From contig CM060734.1 in NCBI GenBank assembly GCA_030704615.1, forward strand, positions 38,208,042 to 38,272,041: 64,000 bases of DNA, read 5' to 3'. Origin of the DNA: Takakia lepidozioides (lineage: Eukaryota > Streptophyta > Takakiopsida > Takakiales > Takakiaceae). Shown in pieces: positions 42,060 to 52,900 of the stretch. How positions within the stretch are numbered: the stretch's first letter is position 1; each line of letters opens with the position of its first letter. Below the pieces are notes generated by a model, which saw only the letters and a program-made list of their open reading frames with translations, was not told the origin of the DNA and searched no databases. The translations under genes were made by a program, and so were the position numbers.

Positions 42060-42485
42060 GACATGCGACCGCCTCTGCTACCCATTCACGCCTCGCAACG
42101 TGTCCAGGGAGCGGTCGCACCTAATAACAAAAAATAAATAAAAATCTGCGACCACCACCGGCTGGTGGTCGCACCCATTTAAAAAATAATTAAAAATGTG
42201 CGACCATCCCCTGCTGGTGGTCGCACCTATTTAAAAAAAATGAAAAAGTTGAGACCACCACCTGCTGGTGGTCGCATCCAATTTTTAAAAAAGAAAAAAT
42301 GTGCGACCACCCTCTACTTGTGGTCGCACCTATTAAAAAAAATGAAAATGCTGTGACCACCACCTACTGGTGGTCGCATCCATTTAAAAAATAAGAAAAA
42401 ATGTGCGACCACCCATTTCTGGTGGTCGCACCTATTTTAAAAAAATAAAAATGTGTCCGACCAACCTTTGCTGACGGTCGCATGA
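42060..42485. repeat. Palindrome array R, upstream of the kinase-like gene
   Basis: Seven or eight units TGCGACCACC...GGTGGTCGCA with A-rich spacers of 20-25 bp lie in the orientation of array M. Relative to the gene that follows (reverse strand), the orientation equals that of array L to the transposase. Confidence 0.85.
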
Positions 42486-42713
42486 TTGACAATATAAATC
42501 ATAATATATGAATTTTACAGATAAATGAAAGAAGTCCACGTAATGAGGCCACATCGGTTGCCACGTCGGTTTTCATAGTAAATAGTCAATAATAAAGTAA
42601 GAAAATAAACATATTTATGTACAGTAACGTCGGTTTAGGACGTGACGTGACGCACATCCGTCGCTGACGTCGGACGTGACGCTGTCGCGTCAACGCCACG
42701 TCACGTCCAAATT

Positions 42714-42731
42714 TGCAACTAAGGCCGTTGT
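42714..42731. repeat. hAT right TIR and target-site duplication
   Basis: TGCAACTAAG (42714-42723) is the imperfect inverse of the left end and is followed by GCCGTTGT (42724-42731), the second copy of the target. Confidence 0.7.
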
Positions 42732-42746
42732 TTTCATCCTCGGCAT
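42732..42746 (-). pseudogene. First codons of the HUH-nuclease gene, displaced by hAT
   Basis: ATG at 42744-42746 followed by CCG AGG ATG AA runs into the target-site duplication. Across the 14.17-kb insertion the same frame continues at 28545 as AGG GAG AGG TCA. This places the start and supports the insertion boundaries. The upstream flank (42747 onward) would hold the gene's promoter. Confidence 0.6.
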
Positions 42747-43009
42747 TTCCTACCTTGTGCACCATACGCAAGTGATTCGGCCCCACGCTACTCGGCACTA
42801 GCTTGTTCCTTATGCATGAGCGTAGCTACGGTGTGAGCCTAGCCGCGTGAGCCTAGAAGCTCGGCTCACGCTTTGCCCTCTAAGCGTGAGCCCAGGGTTT
42901 AGTGGAGGGAGAAGCAGGGCCCATACCCGAGTCATCTGTTTAGAGAGGGTCCTATTATCGTGGAAGCAGTTATAGCGCTTAAAAAAGAGGTATAGAAAAA
43001 ATAGAATGG

Positions 43010-43745
43010 TCATTGTGAAGCTTACGGAGGTTTTGTTATTGAAGAAGAGGTGAAAAAAAAAAAGCTAGGTGAGTCATCATGAATCTTATTTAGGGTTTCT
43101 TGCATGAACAAGAGGTAAGAAAAGTTTGGATGTTCATTGTGAATCATTGTGAAGCTAACTGACGTTTCCAATATTCCATCCATGGTGGATGGATGATGGA
43201 TGGATGAAATATTGAACGAGAGGTTAAAAATAATGCGGATGGTCAAGAAGAGACCAAAAAAATGACCTCTCATTGTGAAATAGGCAAAGGTTTTTGTTAA
43301 TGAAGATGAGGTGAAAATTAAACAGATGGTCATCTTCAAGCTTATTTAGGCTTTGTTTGTGAAGAAGAGGTGAAACAAAATGAGCGGTTTATTGTGAAAC
43401 TTGTTCAGGTTTTTGTTATTGAAGAAGAGGTGAAAAAAAAACACATGGTCATTGTGAATGCTTATTTAGGGTTTGTTTGTGAAGAAGAGGTGAAAAAAAT
43501 TGAGCTCTCTCACTGTCAAACTTGTTCAGGTTTCTGTTATTGAAGAAGAGGTGAAAATAAAATCAGATGGTCCTCATGAATGCTTATTTAGGGTTTGTTT
43601 GTGAAGAAGAGGTGAAAAAAAATTGAGCTCTCTCATTGTCAAACTTGTTCAGTTTTATGTTATTAAAGAAGAGGTGAAAAAAAAATCAGATGGTCATCCT
43701 GAATGCTGATTTAGGGTTTGGTTGTGAAGAGGAGGTGGAAAACAA
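43010..43745. repeat. 121-bp tandem repeat array
   Basis: Tandem monomers of about 121-123 bp (CTTGTTCAG landmarks at 43400, 43521 and 43644) each consist of two related halves containing GAAGAAGAGGTGAAAAAAA and GCTTATTTAGGGTTTG. More diverged copies extend left to about 43010. The array lies just outside the hAT element, upstream of the displaced HUH-gene start. No coding function. Confidence 0.85.
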
Positions 43746-44620
43746 AATGGAGCACCTTACAAGTTACATTGGTATGTGGAAGGGTGTGAGCTCGCGACTA
43801 TGCTACTTGAGACTTAGGACCTAGTTCCTGAAATTTAGAGATGGCCTTGGAAATATGCCTATTTTGGCATTCTGGAAGTAAATTGTCTTTCATTGGTGTA
43901 GCTCTGCCGGTGGAGGTAAATGGTTATTTGCAAGTCTTCCTTGAAGGTGGCCTCAATCAATAGCGTATGGGGGTGAGATCTTTTGTTATCCATTCTGTCT
44001 TTGCCATCTACATCACTTCAAGGTTGATCAATCTTATGAGTGCAAGGCTCCCACCCTCCATGATCAGACAAGTCCCACAAGTGTTCAGGCACCTTTACAT
44101 TCTGCAACAATAGGAAGGTCAAGGAGTGAAACACTACTTGTAGAGAGAAATCAATCTGGTGCATAAAAGCCTGAGAGGAATGAATGATAAGAAAAGCTAA
44201 CCATGGATCTAAACACAGTGAAAGTTCTAGAGAGATACCCACCGGTTGGACATCACTGTCGCTTTTACATGTGCAAAAAGTTGCAAATAACGAGATCAAG
44301 ATGTGGGGTGGCACCATTAGCAAAGATGGACACTTTCAGGCATTTCACGCATTGGTGCAAAGTTCAAAAAGTCTCATCTCACAATATCATTTGAAGGAAC
44401 TGGTGTAGCTTGCAGTTTCTGGCAGCAATCAGAGGTTATTTATGCTTACACACCTACATATTTGAGTGACAATTAGAGCCCAATTTGAGAACCAAGGATG
44501 TCTCATCCAAACAGAGACACTTGCAGCAGGCCACGTCTTGGCACAAGAATCCATAAGAGCAGCATGCCTAGCTTTTGGAGACTCCCATTCCTGAAAATCA
44601 ACCACAAGGCCTCAACCTAG
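43746..44620. other. No gene recognised
   Basis: A reverse-strand open stretch at 44018-44323 (hydrophobic, with HLWDLSDHGGWEPC) has no recognised family. Nothing else stands out. Confidence 0.45.
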
Positions 44621-46830
44621 GGAAAACAAGGGAAAACGGGGTGAAATGTGTTGAAGAAGGTTGCCTTCATTAGCAATGCCTAATTTTATCAATTGTGCCC
44701 CTGCTATTGCGGCTTCTAGTTCACCATCTACCCATGCAGGTTTCTTGTAGCAATGGATCCACAGGGAATCATAGGTAATCTTGTGCTTGAAATCCGGCCG
44801 CCCTCTTCCAGCAAATACCCCAACCCTAATGATGAGAAAACAGACTGAAATAGGTTGAAGAAAATGGTGCCCTCGCTAATTTAGGGCCGATTCTGATAAG
44901 AGGGAAAAACAAGGTGAAATGTGTTGAAAAAGGTGCCTTGAGTAGCAGTGCCCGATTTTATCAATTGTGCCGTTGCTGCTGCGACTTCCAGTTGACCATC
45001 TACCCATGCAGGTTTCTTGTAGCTATCTTTCCATAGGGAGTCATAGGTAATCTGGAGCTTGAAATTCGGCCCTCTTGGATGAATCTGGACCCACACTCTA
45101 TCCCTGCTCCTTCAGCTATCCATGCCTCTGCACAAATCATGCATACAATTTCTTTGCCTTGCTGCTAGCAGCTAACAACGACAGCCTAGAATTGTTCCAG
45201 CAAACAACCTAACCCTAGTTATCACACTAGTCCATATGCTGACTTGCATCTACTTCCAGCAGACATTCACCACGGTGTAGCTGAGCGGGCAGAGATTGAA
45301 ACACGGCCTGCTAAGACCAAGCTGACTCTCCCAAGAACCTTGTAAACATTAGAAAGAATACCAAATCATGGTACTAACAGGAGCCAAGAGCCCACATTTG
45401 CAGGATGGACAAACTTCTTCACATCGTACATTGAGAAAAAGTCAAACCTTGCGATTGCGGTTCTCCCACCATCGTGAAGGATCTTTAAAAAACTCATGCC
45501 AGCTCTCCAAGGTAGAGGTTTGTGATCAAAAATCCGACAACATCAACATGTTGACATGGTCCTTTACTGAGGGGTGTTAGTGAGTTTTCAACAACATTCA
45601 TGCAAGTTGTTTTGGGCTCCATTGGGCTCTACACGATGAGGAACAGCGAACAGCGAACTCCAAACTCTGCTCAAAAAATAACGTAATGTCCTATCAAAAA
45701 CTCATGCCAGCTCTGCTCTGCCGAGCAATCCAAGGCCGAGTTTGATGAGAGGGAAAAACAGGCTGAAACGGGTCAAAGAAGAATTGGCTCGCACACGCAT
45801 TGCATCTACAAACAAACGTGACCAAGTCTGCCTTTACCCCTTCCCACATCATTTGCTCATAGGTCTCCAATGCCTCCATCCCGCATCCCTACTGTGCATA
45901 TCCCGCGATCATCGCACTCTAGGACACGACATTTCGTTCGGCCATATTCTCAAACACTCCTTTTGTATCCTCAATACTGCCACATTGTCCACGAGGGTAT
46001 TGTTCAGAATGACATCGGCTACAATTCCAAATTTGACAATGGCACCATGGACCTTTTACCCTTTCTTAGGGCTGCCAGGCTCGCACACGCATTGCAAACA
46101 CAAACGAATGTGACCCGGTCCACCTTCACCCCTTCCCGCATTATTTGCTCATACGTCTCCGAAGCCTCTATACCACCTCCACGCTGTGCATATCCTCATT
46201 GTGCCTATCCTCGCCCCTTCCTGCATCATTTGCTCAAGAATAGGTCTGCAAAGCCTCCATCCCACGCCCCTGCACATCCTCCGATCATCGCGTTCCATGC
46301 TCTAGGCTCGTGGATACTAAGAAAACATATGGTGGGGCGGGAGACAGAAGACCAAAAGGAGGCCAAGTCCCAGCCCTCTGTTCACGGCTACCCTAATGGG
46401 CAACCCTATAAGCAACTTTTTGAATTTTTTTAACTTTTTACACTTTGATCATTGATGAATGAACTTACCCAATGGATGAATACATTCGGGTATGTGCCTT
46501 CAAAATGACACGTGTAGTGATGCAGTCGGATAATTAGAGCTGTGAAACCATATTTAGTCATGAAGTCATACTATTCTAGGAAAATTCATCCACGTGTAGT
46601 CCTCCATATGATGCGAGTCATATAAACCATCCATGTCATCGTGGTCAACAATGTTTGACCAATGCTCCCTACCTTTCCGGAGTCATGGAGTGATATCCAT
46701 TACTACAGAGTGATAAAACTATGATTACAATGCAATTCGGCATTCTGTAGTGGTGTACCTAGTGCCGTTTTTATGACTCCAAAAAAGTCGTAGTCCTAAA
46801 AACGCTCATCTCTTGTAATGTTGCCTGTCG
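44620..46830. repeat. Composite dispersed repeat, copy 2
   Basis: Co-linear, diverged counterpart of 1-2660. The block translating on the reverse strand as KPAWVDGQLEVAAATAQLIK occurs twice here (about 44640-44790 and 44885-45060) and once at 1-115. The 45276-45510 block matches 1388-1625, PPR fragments lie at 45694-46310, the TGTTCACGGCTA block is at 46378-46460, and a GTCATG-rich block runs to 46830. Confidence 0.7.
45694..46310 (-). pseudogene. PPR fragments in the composite repeat
   Basis: The reverse strand reads EALETYEQMMWEGVKADLVTF (a PPR motif) at about 45815-45879, and around 46000-46100 a degenerate GKxVHG...IVxAGI...LNTLVD-type segment. Frames shift within 200 bp. Non-functional. 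Confidence 0.6.
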
Positions 46831-47353
46831 ATGTCGCAGAGTTGTATTGGTACTCACCATCGTATCTTGACCACATGACTTCTCCTAATGACGAGGCCTT
46901 CGCCAAGTCTCACTATACTGAAGAACCTTGCCCTTTCAGTGCCGCGGCTGAAGATGACGGTTTTGATGTGGTGGAGGAGCATGTTCTGGCAACAAGGTTT
47001 AAGCTCGAGATTGGCTGTGTTTTTGTTGAGAAAGAGATTTATGACTTGGAGGGAAACGTACAAAGAACGTTGTTCTAGAAACCGATTATTGCACAAAAAC
47101 ACAAGGAATGGAGAGTTCTTCCTGGAAAATATCGTGTATTCCGAAGTGAAAGAAGACAATCCGGTGGCTCCATTGTGACGCCTGGGACAGCTGCCACTGT
47201 CGTTCAAGGCAAGCGGCATGTGACTGTAAAGCAAGAGGACACCACTTCAACAACTTTTGTCAAAATGTTGGATTCCTCGGATGATGAATTCGCGGAAATA
47301 CCGGCTCCCAAGTTCCTCATAGTGTCAACTCTCTTTGTGTTGCCATCCTAAGC
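46818..47353 (+). pseudogene. Unidentified open frame with one internal stop
   Basis: The frame runs from 46818 (VAELYWYSPSYLDHMTSPND, FKLEIGCVFVEKEIYDLEGN) to TAG at 47076-47078, then in the same frame KPIIAQKHKEWRVLPGKYRV, SGGSIVTPGTAATVVQ and VKMLDSSDDEFAEIPAPKF to a stop at 47349-47351. Counted through the stop it is about 178 codons. The amino-acid composition and the long same-frame extension suggest real coding history, perhaps a captured gene or transposon accessory protein. I recognise no family. Confidence 0.4.
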
Positions 47354-47924
47354 AGCCCATCACAGTGTTGAAGGAGTCTGAATGGATACCTTGCTTGTAG
47401 ACATAGTGTAATCAACTCCTTCATCAGCTTTAGGTTAAGACCTCTAGGGTGAACCCTAATAAGTCACCCTCATGAGTCATCCTAGTGAGTTATGCCGTTA
47501 TCCAATTCCCTGTTCCATTCTAGACAAAAAAATCTGAATGGAATAACGGGATCAGACAATTCTTGAATGTTGTCTATAAAGATCTTAGCAACATTTAAGG
47601 AAAGAAAGAGAGAAAATAAATTCCTCAAGCCTCTCATTTTCAGGTTTCCTAATGCTGATACAAGGCATTGGCTACAGTAGACCAGCCAAAGAGAGCAATG
47701 TACATTGACCGGATCATGTAGAAGGTGTACACATATACTCTATTATGCTGTTGCTACAGGGCCTAGCTCAAGATATCATGTATTGGTTTGCCATCAAATG
47801 TCCCTATATGTCCAAGGCTAGATATGAAGGGATCAGGCAATTCTTGAGTGTTGTTACAAAAAACATATCCACATTCAAGTATAAAGAGAGAGAGTGAAGA
47901 GAGATAGTTCTTTCTCTCCTGATA

Positions 47925-48185
47925 CCTTTTCAAAAAGGGCAAAGAAGTCCATAGTGACGTCGTAAGAGCTGGAATTGTATCAGATGTCATTTTGAACCCT
48001 GACGAATGCAGGATATGCACAGGAGGGGTGCGGGATGGAGGAATTGGCATGGAGACCTATGAGCAAATAATGCGGGAAGGATTGAAGTTGGACCAGATCA
48101 TGTTCGTTTGTGTTTGTAATGCATGAACGACATTCTGAGCGGTACCCACGTCAACATGTATGCCAAATGTGGGAGCAGCTGCTAC
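47925..48185 (+). pseudogene. PPR fragment
   Basis: Forward-strand pieces read KEVHSDVVRAGIVSDVIL and ETYEQIMREGLKLDQIMFVC with frame changes, both typical of plant PLS-type PPR proteins, followed by a degenerate NMYAKCGS-like end near 48165. Confidence 0.6.
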
Positions 48186-48189
48186 TGTC

Positions 48190-48560
48190 TCTCTCCCCCT
48201 ACTTAGGCCAAGGAAGACGGGGGAATTGATTCCATCCGTGCAACAGGGGAGAAGGTTCTATTGTAATCCATACCTTCAATTTGTGAAAACCCCTTTGCAA
48301 CCAAATGAGCTTTGTGCCTTATTATAGAACCATCTGCATTGTACTTATTTTTGAAAAAATCTACGTGCAACCAAAAGACTGCTGTCCATGTGGTAGTTTA
48401 ACAAGACTCCAAATTTTATTATCTTGAAGAGATTGACACTCAGAGGCCATAACTTTCTTCTAGTGCGAAGACTTCTCACTCCTAAGTGCATCTGAAACAC
48501 TTTAGGGTTCATCACTATCAATGAAATAGATAGAAGATACCTTTGAGGATTTTTCAATTA
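48190..48560 (-). pseudogene. Copia RT fragment
   Basis: The reverse strand reads [20 protein letters not shown], then [20 protein letters not shown] and [20 protein letters not shown], which are the N-terminal blocks of a copia RT. The rest of the element is absent. It is diverged from the other copia copies in the window. Confidence 0.75.
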
Positions 48561-49985
48561 CAGTAGATTGTTTATCGGACCCCGAAAGAAGCTACTGCCT
48601 CTCCTTTCCGAGCATTTGCAAATAGCTTCGACAATAACAGACCACGCCTTCTGCTCTCAATTATCATATCCAAGTACACATTACACAAGATTTTTTGAGA
48701 TGGGGGTGGAAACCCCAATGAATGAAGTTTCCAAGCATGCCATAAAGTATATGCCCTGACGTAAGCCTAAACTAGGCAATCAGTCCACATCGACCCATTG
48801 TGTAGATTGAGAAGAGGAAGTAAAGTAGATAGAGAAGACACCTAGCTCCATCCCATTTCTTTTTTTCTTTTTTAAGTTTAAGAAAAAAATCCATCCACTT
48901 CCATCACATGTAATTTCATTCAGTTTTATACCTTCAGATTTGTCCCTTTGGCTAGTCTCCACCATAGGTCCCAACATTCTTACTCCTTGGACATGAGATA
49001 CAACATCATAAGAGTCTCTACAGATCACAGCTCTAGGCGCACCTGGCACACTTCGCCGATTAGTTCTCCCTCATCTCTGTTTCGTTTCCCCCAGCCTCTC
49101 ATCCTCTCTCCCCTTTCTTCCTACCCACTACTATGCTCCAAAAAGGGTCCAGTTCTTCAACAAGGCTTGGCCTATATCCCATAGCCCTCCTGCCATTGAC
49201 ATTAACCGAGGTACTGTGCCACAGGTCATCATTCTCGACTGAAAAGTTGTCTGAGCTACCACTTCAGGGCCCTATCTCATTAGCAGAGCAGCAAGAGCAT
49301 AAACACAAATAGTTGTATGTATAAAGTCTATCAAAACAACATTGCTAACAATCGACCTCGAGGCTGCTGAGTGTCAATAAGTACTACACTATTGTGTCAT
49401 TCCCGGGGATTTAGGGCATACGGATGACTGTTCCCACGACTAGTATCCTCAAAATTTCGTCCCAGGTAGTTAACCAAAAAATATATACATATATTTCCAC
49501 GGTTTCACACTACAGATGTACCATCTTTCAATCTCTTAATATACATATTTATGATCTTTATGTGTTTTGACATGTCAACCTGATGCAAGTTGTATTAAGT
49601 AACCTTAGTGGGTGCCAATGCTTACTTTTAACATCCTTGTGGTATGCATTTATGTACATCTAGCACACAATTCAATATCAATCCCTCAAAAATGTAGGGC
49701 CATGCAACCACACAAGGTCAGTGAGCTCTATGTGATTAAATGTCTTTGATTTATTCATGTTGAATGTATTTATATACATGTGCAAATTTTCAATTGGACC
49801 TTGGTATTACAACGGTCTTTCTTGTTGGTCCTACACTGACGTCATAATGTAGCCTAGCTCTAGTACAAAAAATAGCATGGGTGTAGTCCATGGGAGGATG
49901 AAGGAGAAAATACTGTTGTAGGTTGGGTTTCAACGAGATCATATAAGCACATTGTACAAACTTTGTTGCCTTACACGAGGTCATC
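48561..49985. other. No gene recognised
   Basis: Between the copia fragment and the ABCG stop codon I see AT-rich sequence without credible coding. The last few hundred bases would hold the ABCG 3' untranslated region. Confidence 0.5.
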
Positions 49986-52900
49986 TCAACGGCGCTGGAA
50001 GTTCAAATATTTGATTGCAATGATGAAGACGAAGGCAAAGAGAAGAGGCCACATGACTAGCATGCCTGCCACAGTTCCTAGAAAGTCATATTTGTACCCA
50101 AAATAGACTTCCACATAATTCTTTACAGTTGGAGGGACAACGATAGTCCCAGGTGGTATTGTTAGTGTGGACGTAACATTCCCAAATTGCGAGGTAATGA
50201 GACCATACATTGTCCACGCCACAGGGCAAATCCAGTAATACCATATCCACCACTTGGGAATTTGCTGCAAATATCACAATACATAGCACCGATCAAAAAC
50301 GCAATCCCCAAAATGATAGAGAGGATTCATCCACAATTAGTAAATCACCTAATTTGTGCTTATAAGAAAATAATATGACAATCATCAACTATCGTGGCAT
50401 TTTAAGTCCTCCACTAATGTCCGCTCAAAAGTACAAAGCAAAACTAGGATTGTTGAGAAAGCCAATCATGGAGATTGTTTGGGTGGAAGTAGGCTGCAGG
50501 ACCACTTTTAGGGTTAGCTCTTCATCTATACAATATAGTGCTAAAGAGACATAACTTACCGGCTTGGCAACCAGAAACCCGGAGAACAGGTTGAATAGTG
50601 AATAGAAGAAGGTTGCCATGATCACGGCCACTTGCCCATTTGGCGTGAGTGCCACCATCATCATTCCATAATACGTAAATGATATCAAACTGCAGAACAA
50701 TATGAACACATACCAAAAGAACTTGGTTGTCGTCCATTCAAAGCCTATCATGGAGTATGTGATACAACCGTATATGATCGTTTGGGAAAGCACATATGGT
50801 ATCTCAATTAGAACCTGTTCATAAGATCACAGACCAAACGCTTTAAGTTATTTGTCTGTCGATGTGCCAAAGAATGTACGAGCATATACAAGACATAACA
50901 TTTTTGTCATATTAGCCTTGTGGCCATAGCTTGGGTGGAACTAAAGGGAACAGAAGCTACCTTTGTTGATGTACCAAAAGGGAAAAAATAATAATAATAA
51001 TAACTTTATAACATCCACTAGTGACATACTCATAAGGAGTCGTAGGATAAACTTTAAAGTATTACTAGTAATAGCAAATCAAAGAAGAAATAACAAATTA
51101 GAACACTTATAGCAAAACATGGTAGTCTAGTACATTAAGTCCTAGAGATCTGCAATCAGTGTCATTTTATTAGAAAAACATGAAAATGAAATGTTGAAAG
51201 CACTTGCAACCTTGCAAAACTTGCCTGTCCTAGTGCATAGGGTATGGCAGAATACATCCCTGCTGCCCTCTCCCTATAGAATACAGTGCGCTCAATGCCA
51301 ACCACCGGTTGAACTGTCCCACAGTTGTTGAAGCAAATGAATAGCGTCGCTCCATATAGGGCCCCCATAATAGTGAATAGGTCCGAGGAGTTGCTTCTAC
51401 CTCCCCATAGTCCACAAAACTCAAAGGATCAATATATGATGGTGTTAGTAATACTAAATTTTGCTCTTATGTCCTCAATTTGTCCAAATGAAGACGTGAT
51501 TGGATGCCAATCCTAATCATTAATTAACTGAAGCAATGGGGCATTTCCATTGTACGAGTAACAAATTTTATCTTGATCAATTGTAACAATATATCTCGAT
51601 ACTATGAATTGGATCATTGTATAATGTTGATCATGAAGTGCCCACCTTTTCATGCCAATTTGCCAGAAGATGGTGCCAAACACCAGAGCTGTAAGGAGAG
51701 TGAAGGCAAACCGCACCAAGTTGTAGCTAGGGCTTCGCCAATATGTCAAATTTTGTTTCCATACTACACACTTGACTTGTTCAAAAAATGATTGTGAATA
51801 TTTAGTCGGAAAATGCAGGTCCATCGAGTTTGGGGTGGGTTCGTTGAGCTCCTTTACGAGTGTTTTGTTGCGTCTGTCATCACATCAAGCGACGTTGTTA
51901 ACTAAGAGAGGAGGAAAATTGATAACATATGCTACACTTCTGCTCACAACTTATTGTTTAGACTTACAAAAAAACACATACATATTGTTGCAAACAATCA
52001 AGCAAAAACAGTGTTTAAGATTTTCTAAGGCTTGAGAAAGATATGTAGAAATATGATGTCCATAGATGGCCCTAAGAGTGGTTTGTAATAGAAAAGTGAC
52101 CACCCATGGACGTCAGGAGAACCTACTGGTGAAGAGACGAGTTCTCATAGAGATCAGCAAAGTCCACATTAAGTTGGGCCTCGACAGCCACATTGCTGAC
52201 TTCAAGCATCCATGTGGCAGGGTTGTATCCCTCCTTGATTTTGACAACCCCTGGTATAGCCTGTACGATATGCACATGGATTGTTACTTTTGTAAGACTT
52301 CTACCTTCAAAACTAGTAAAGAATCCTTGTGCTCTCACCTCCATCTTAATAGGTGTCCTTCCATGTCACTCTTTGATTCACATTCTCTCTAATTTGATGG
52401 ATATGCATATGAATAGAGAAACCAGACTTCAAAGACTATCCATTTTGTAGATAATCCATGAATCATCTTGGGGTTAGAGCTTCCTGACAATCTCACCTCA
52501 AAATAATCGATAAGTTTGTCTGACTCGTGCCCCAAAGGCCCCATGTAGATAATGCGCCCTCCACGCTTAAGCAACAATAGCTATATTGCAATTACCCAAT
52601 TTGCAGACAATATTAGTACATATCCATTCTTGGAGCAGTTAAGTATATCATATCATTTATTCAAAAAATCTATAAAGAAAATCATGTGTCACTATCAAGT
52701 CGGCCACTTAGTGAAGGTAATTATTTACCTCATCAAAAGCTTCAAAGATGTCAATGCTGGGTTGGTGGATGGTGCAGACAACAGTACGACCTGTGTCAAC
52801 AGTGTTACGCACAGTGCGCATTACAATTGCAGCAGCACGTGCATCTAGCCCACTGGTGGGTTCATCCATGAAGATGATCGATGGGTTGGCCACCAACTCG

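Larger units (their letters stand above)
28554..42723 (+). mobile_element. Giant 14.17-kb hAT transposon with three genes
   Basis: The left terminus is CAGGGTTGCA (28554-28563), and the right terminus read inward is CTTAGTTGCA (42723-42714), 7 of 10 identical. Flanking 8-mers GCCGCTGC (28546-28553) and GCCGTTGT (42724-42731) agree at 6 of 8, with two C/T differences. Eight-base duplications are typical of hAT elements. Removal of the element rejoins the reading frame of an HUH-nuclease gene. Inside are inverted GACGTGACG-rich subterminal blocks, three palindrome arrays, a hAT transposase (+), a coiled-coil RING gene (+), a 3.4-kb satellite-like spacer and a kinase-like gene (-). Usual plant hATs are 2-6 kb, so the size and extra genes are exceptional. 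Confidence 0.85.
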
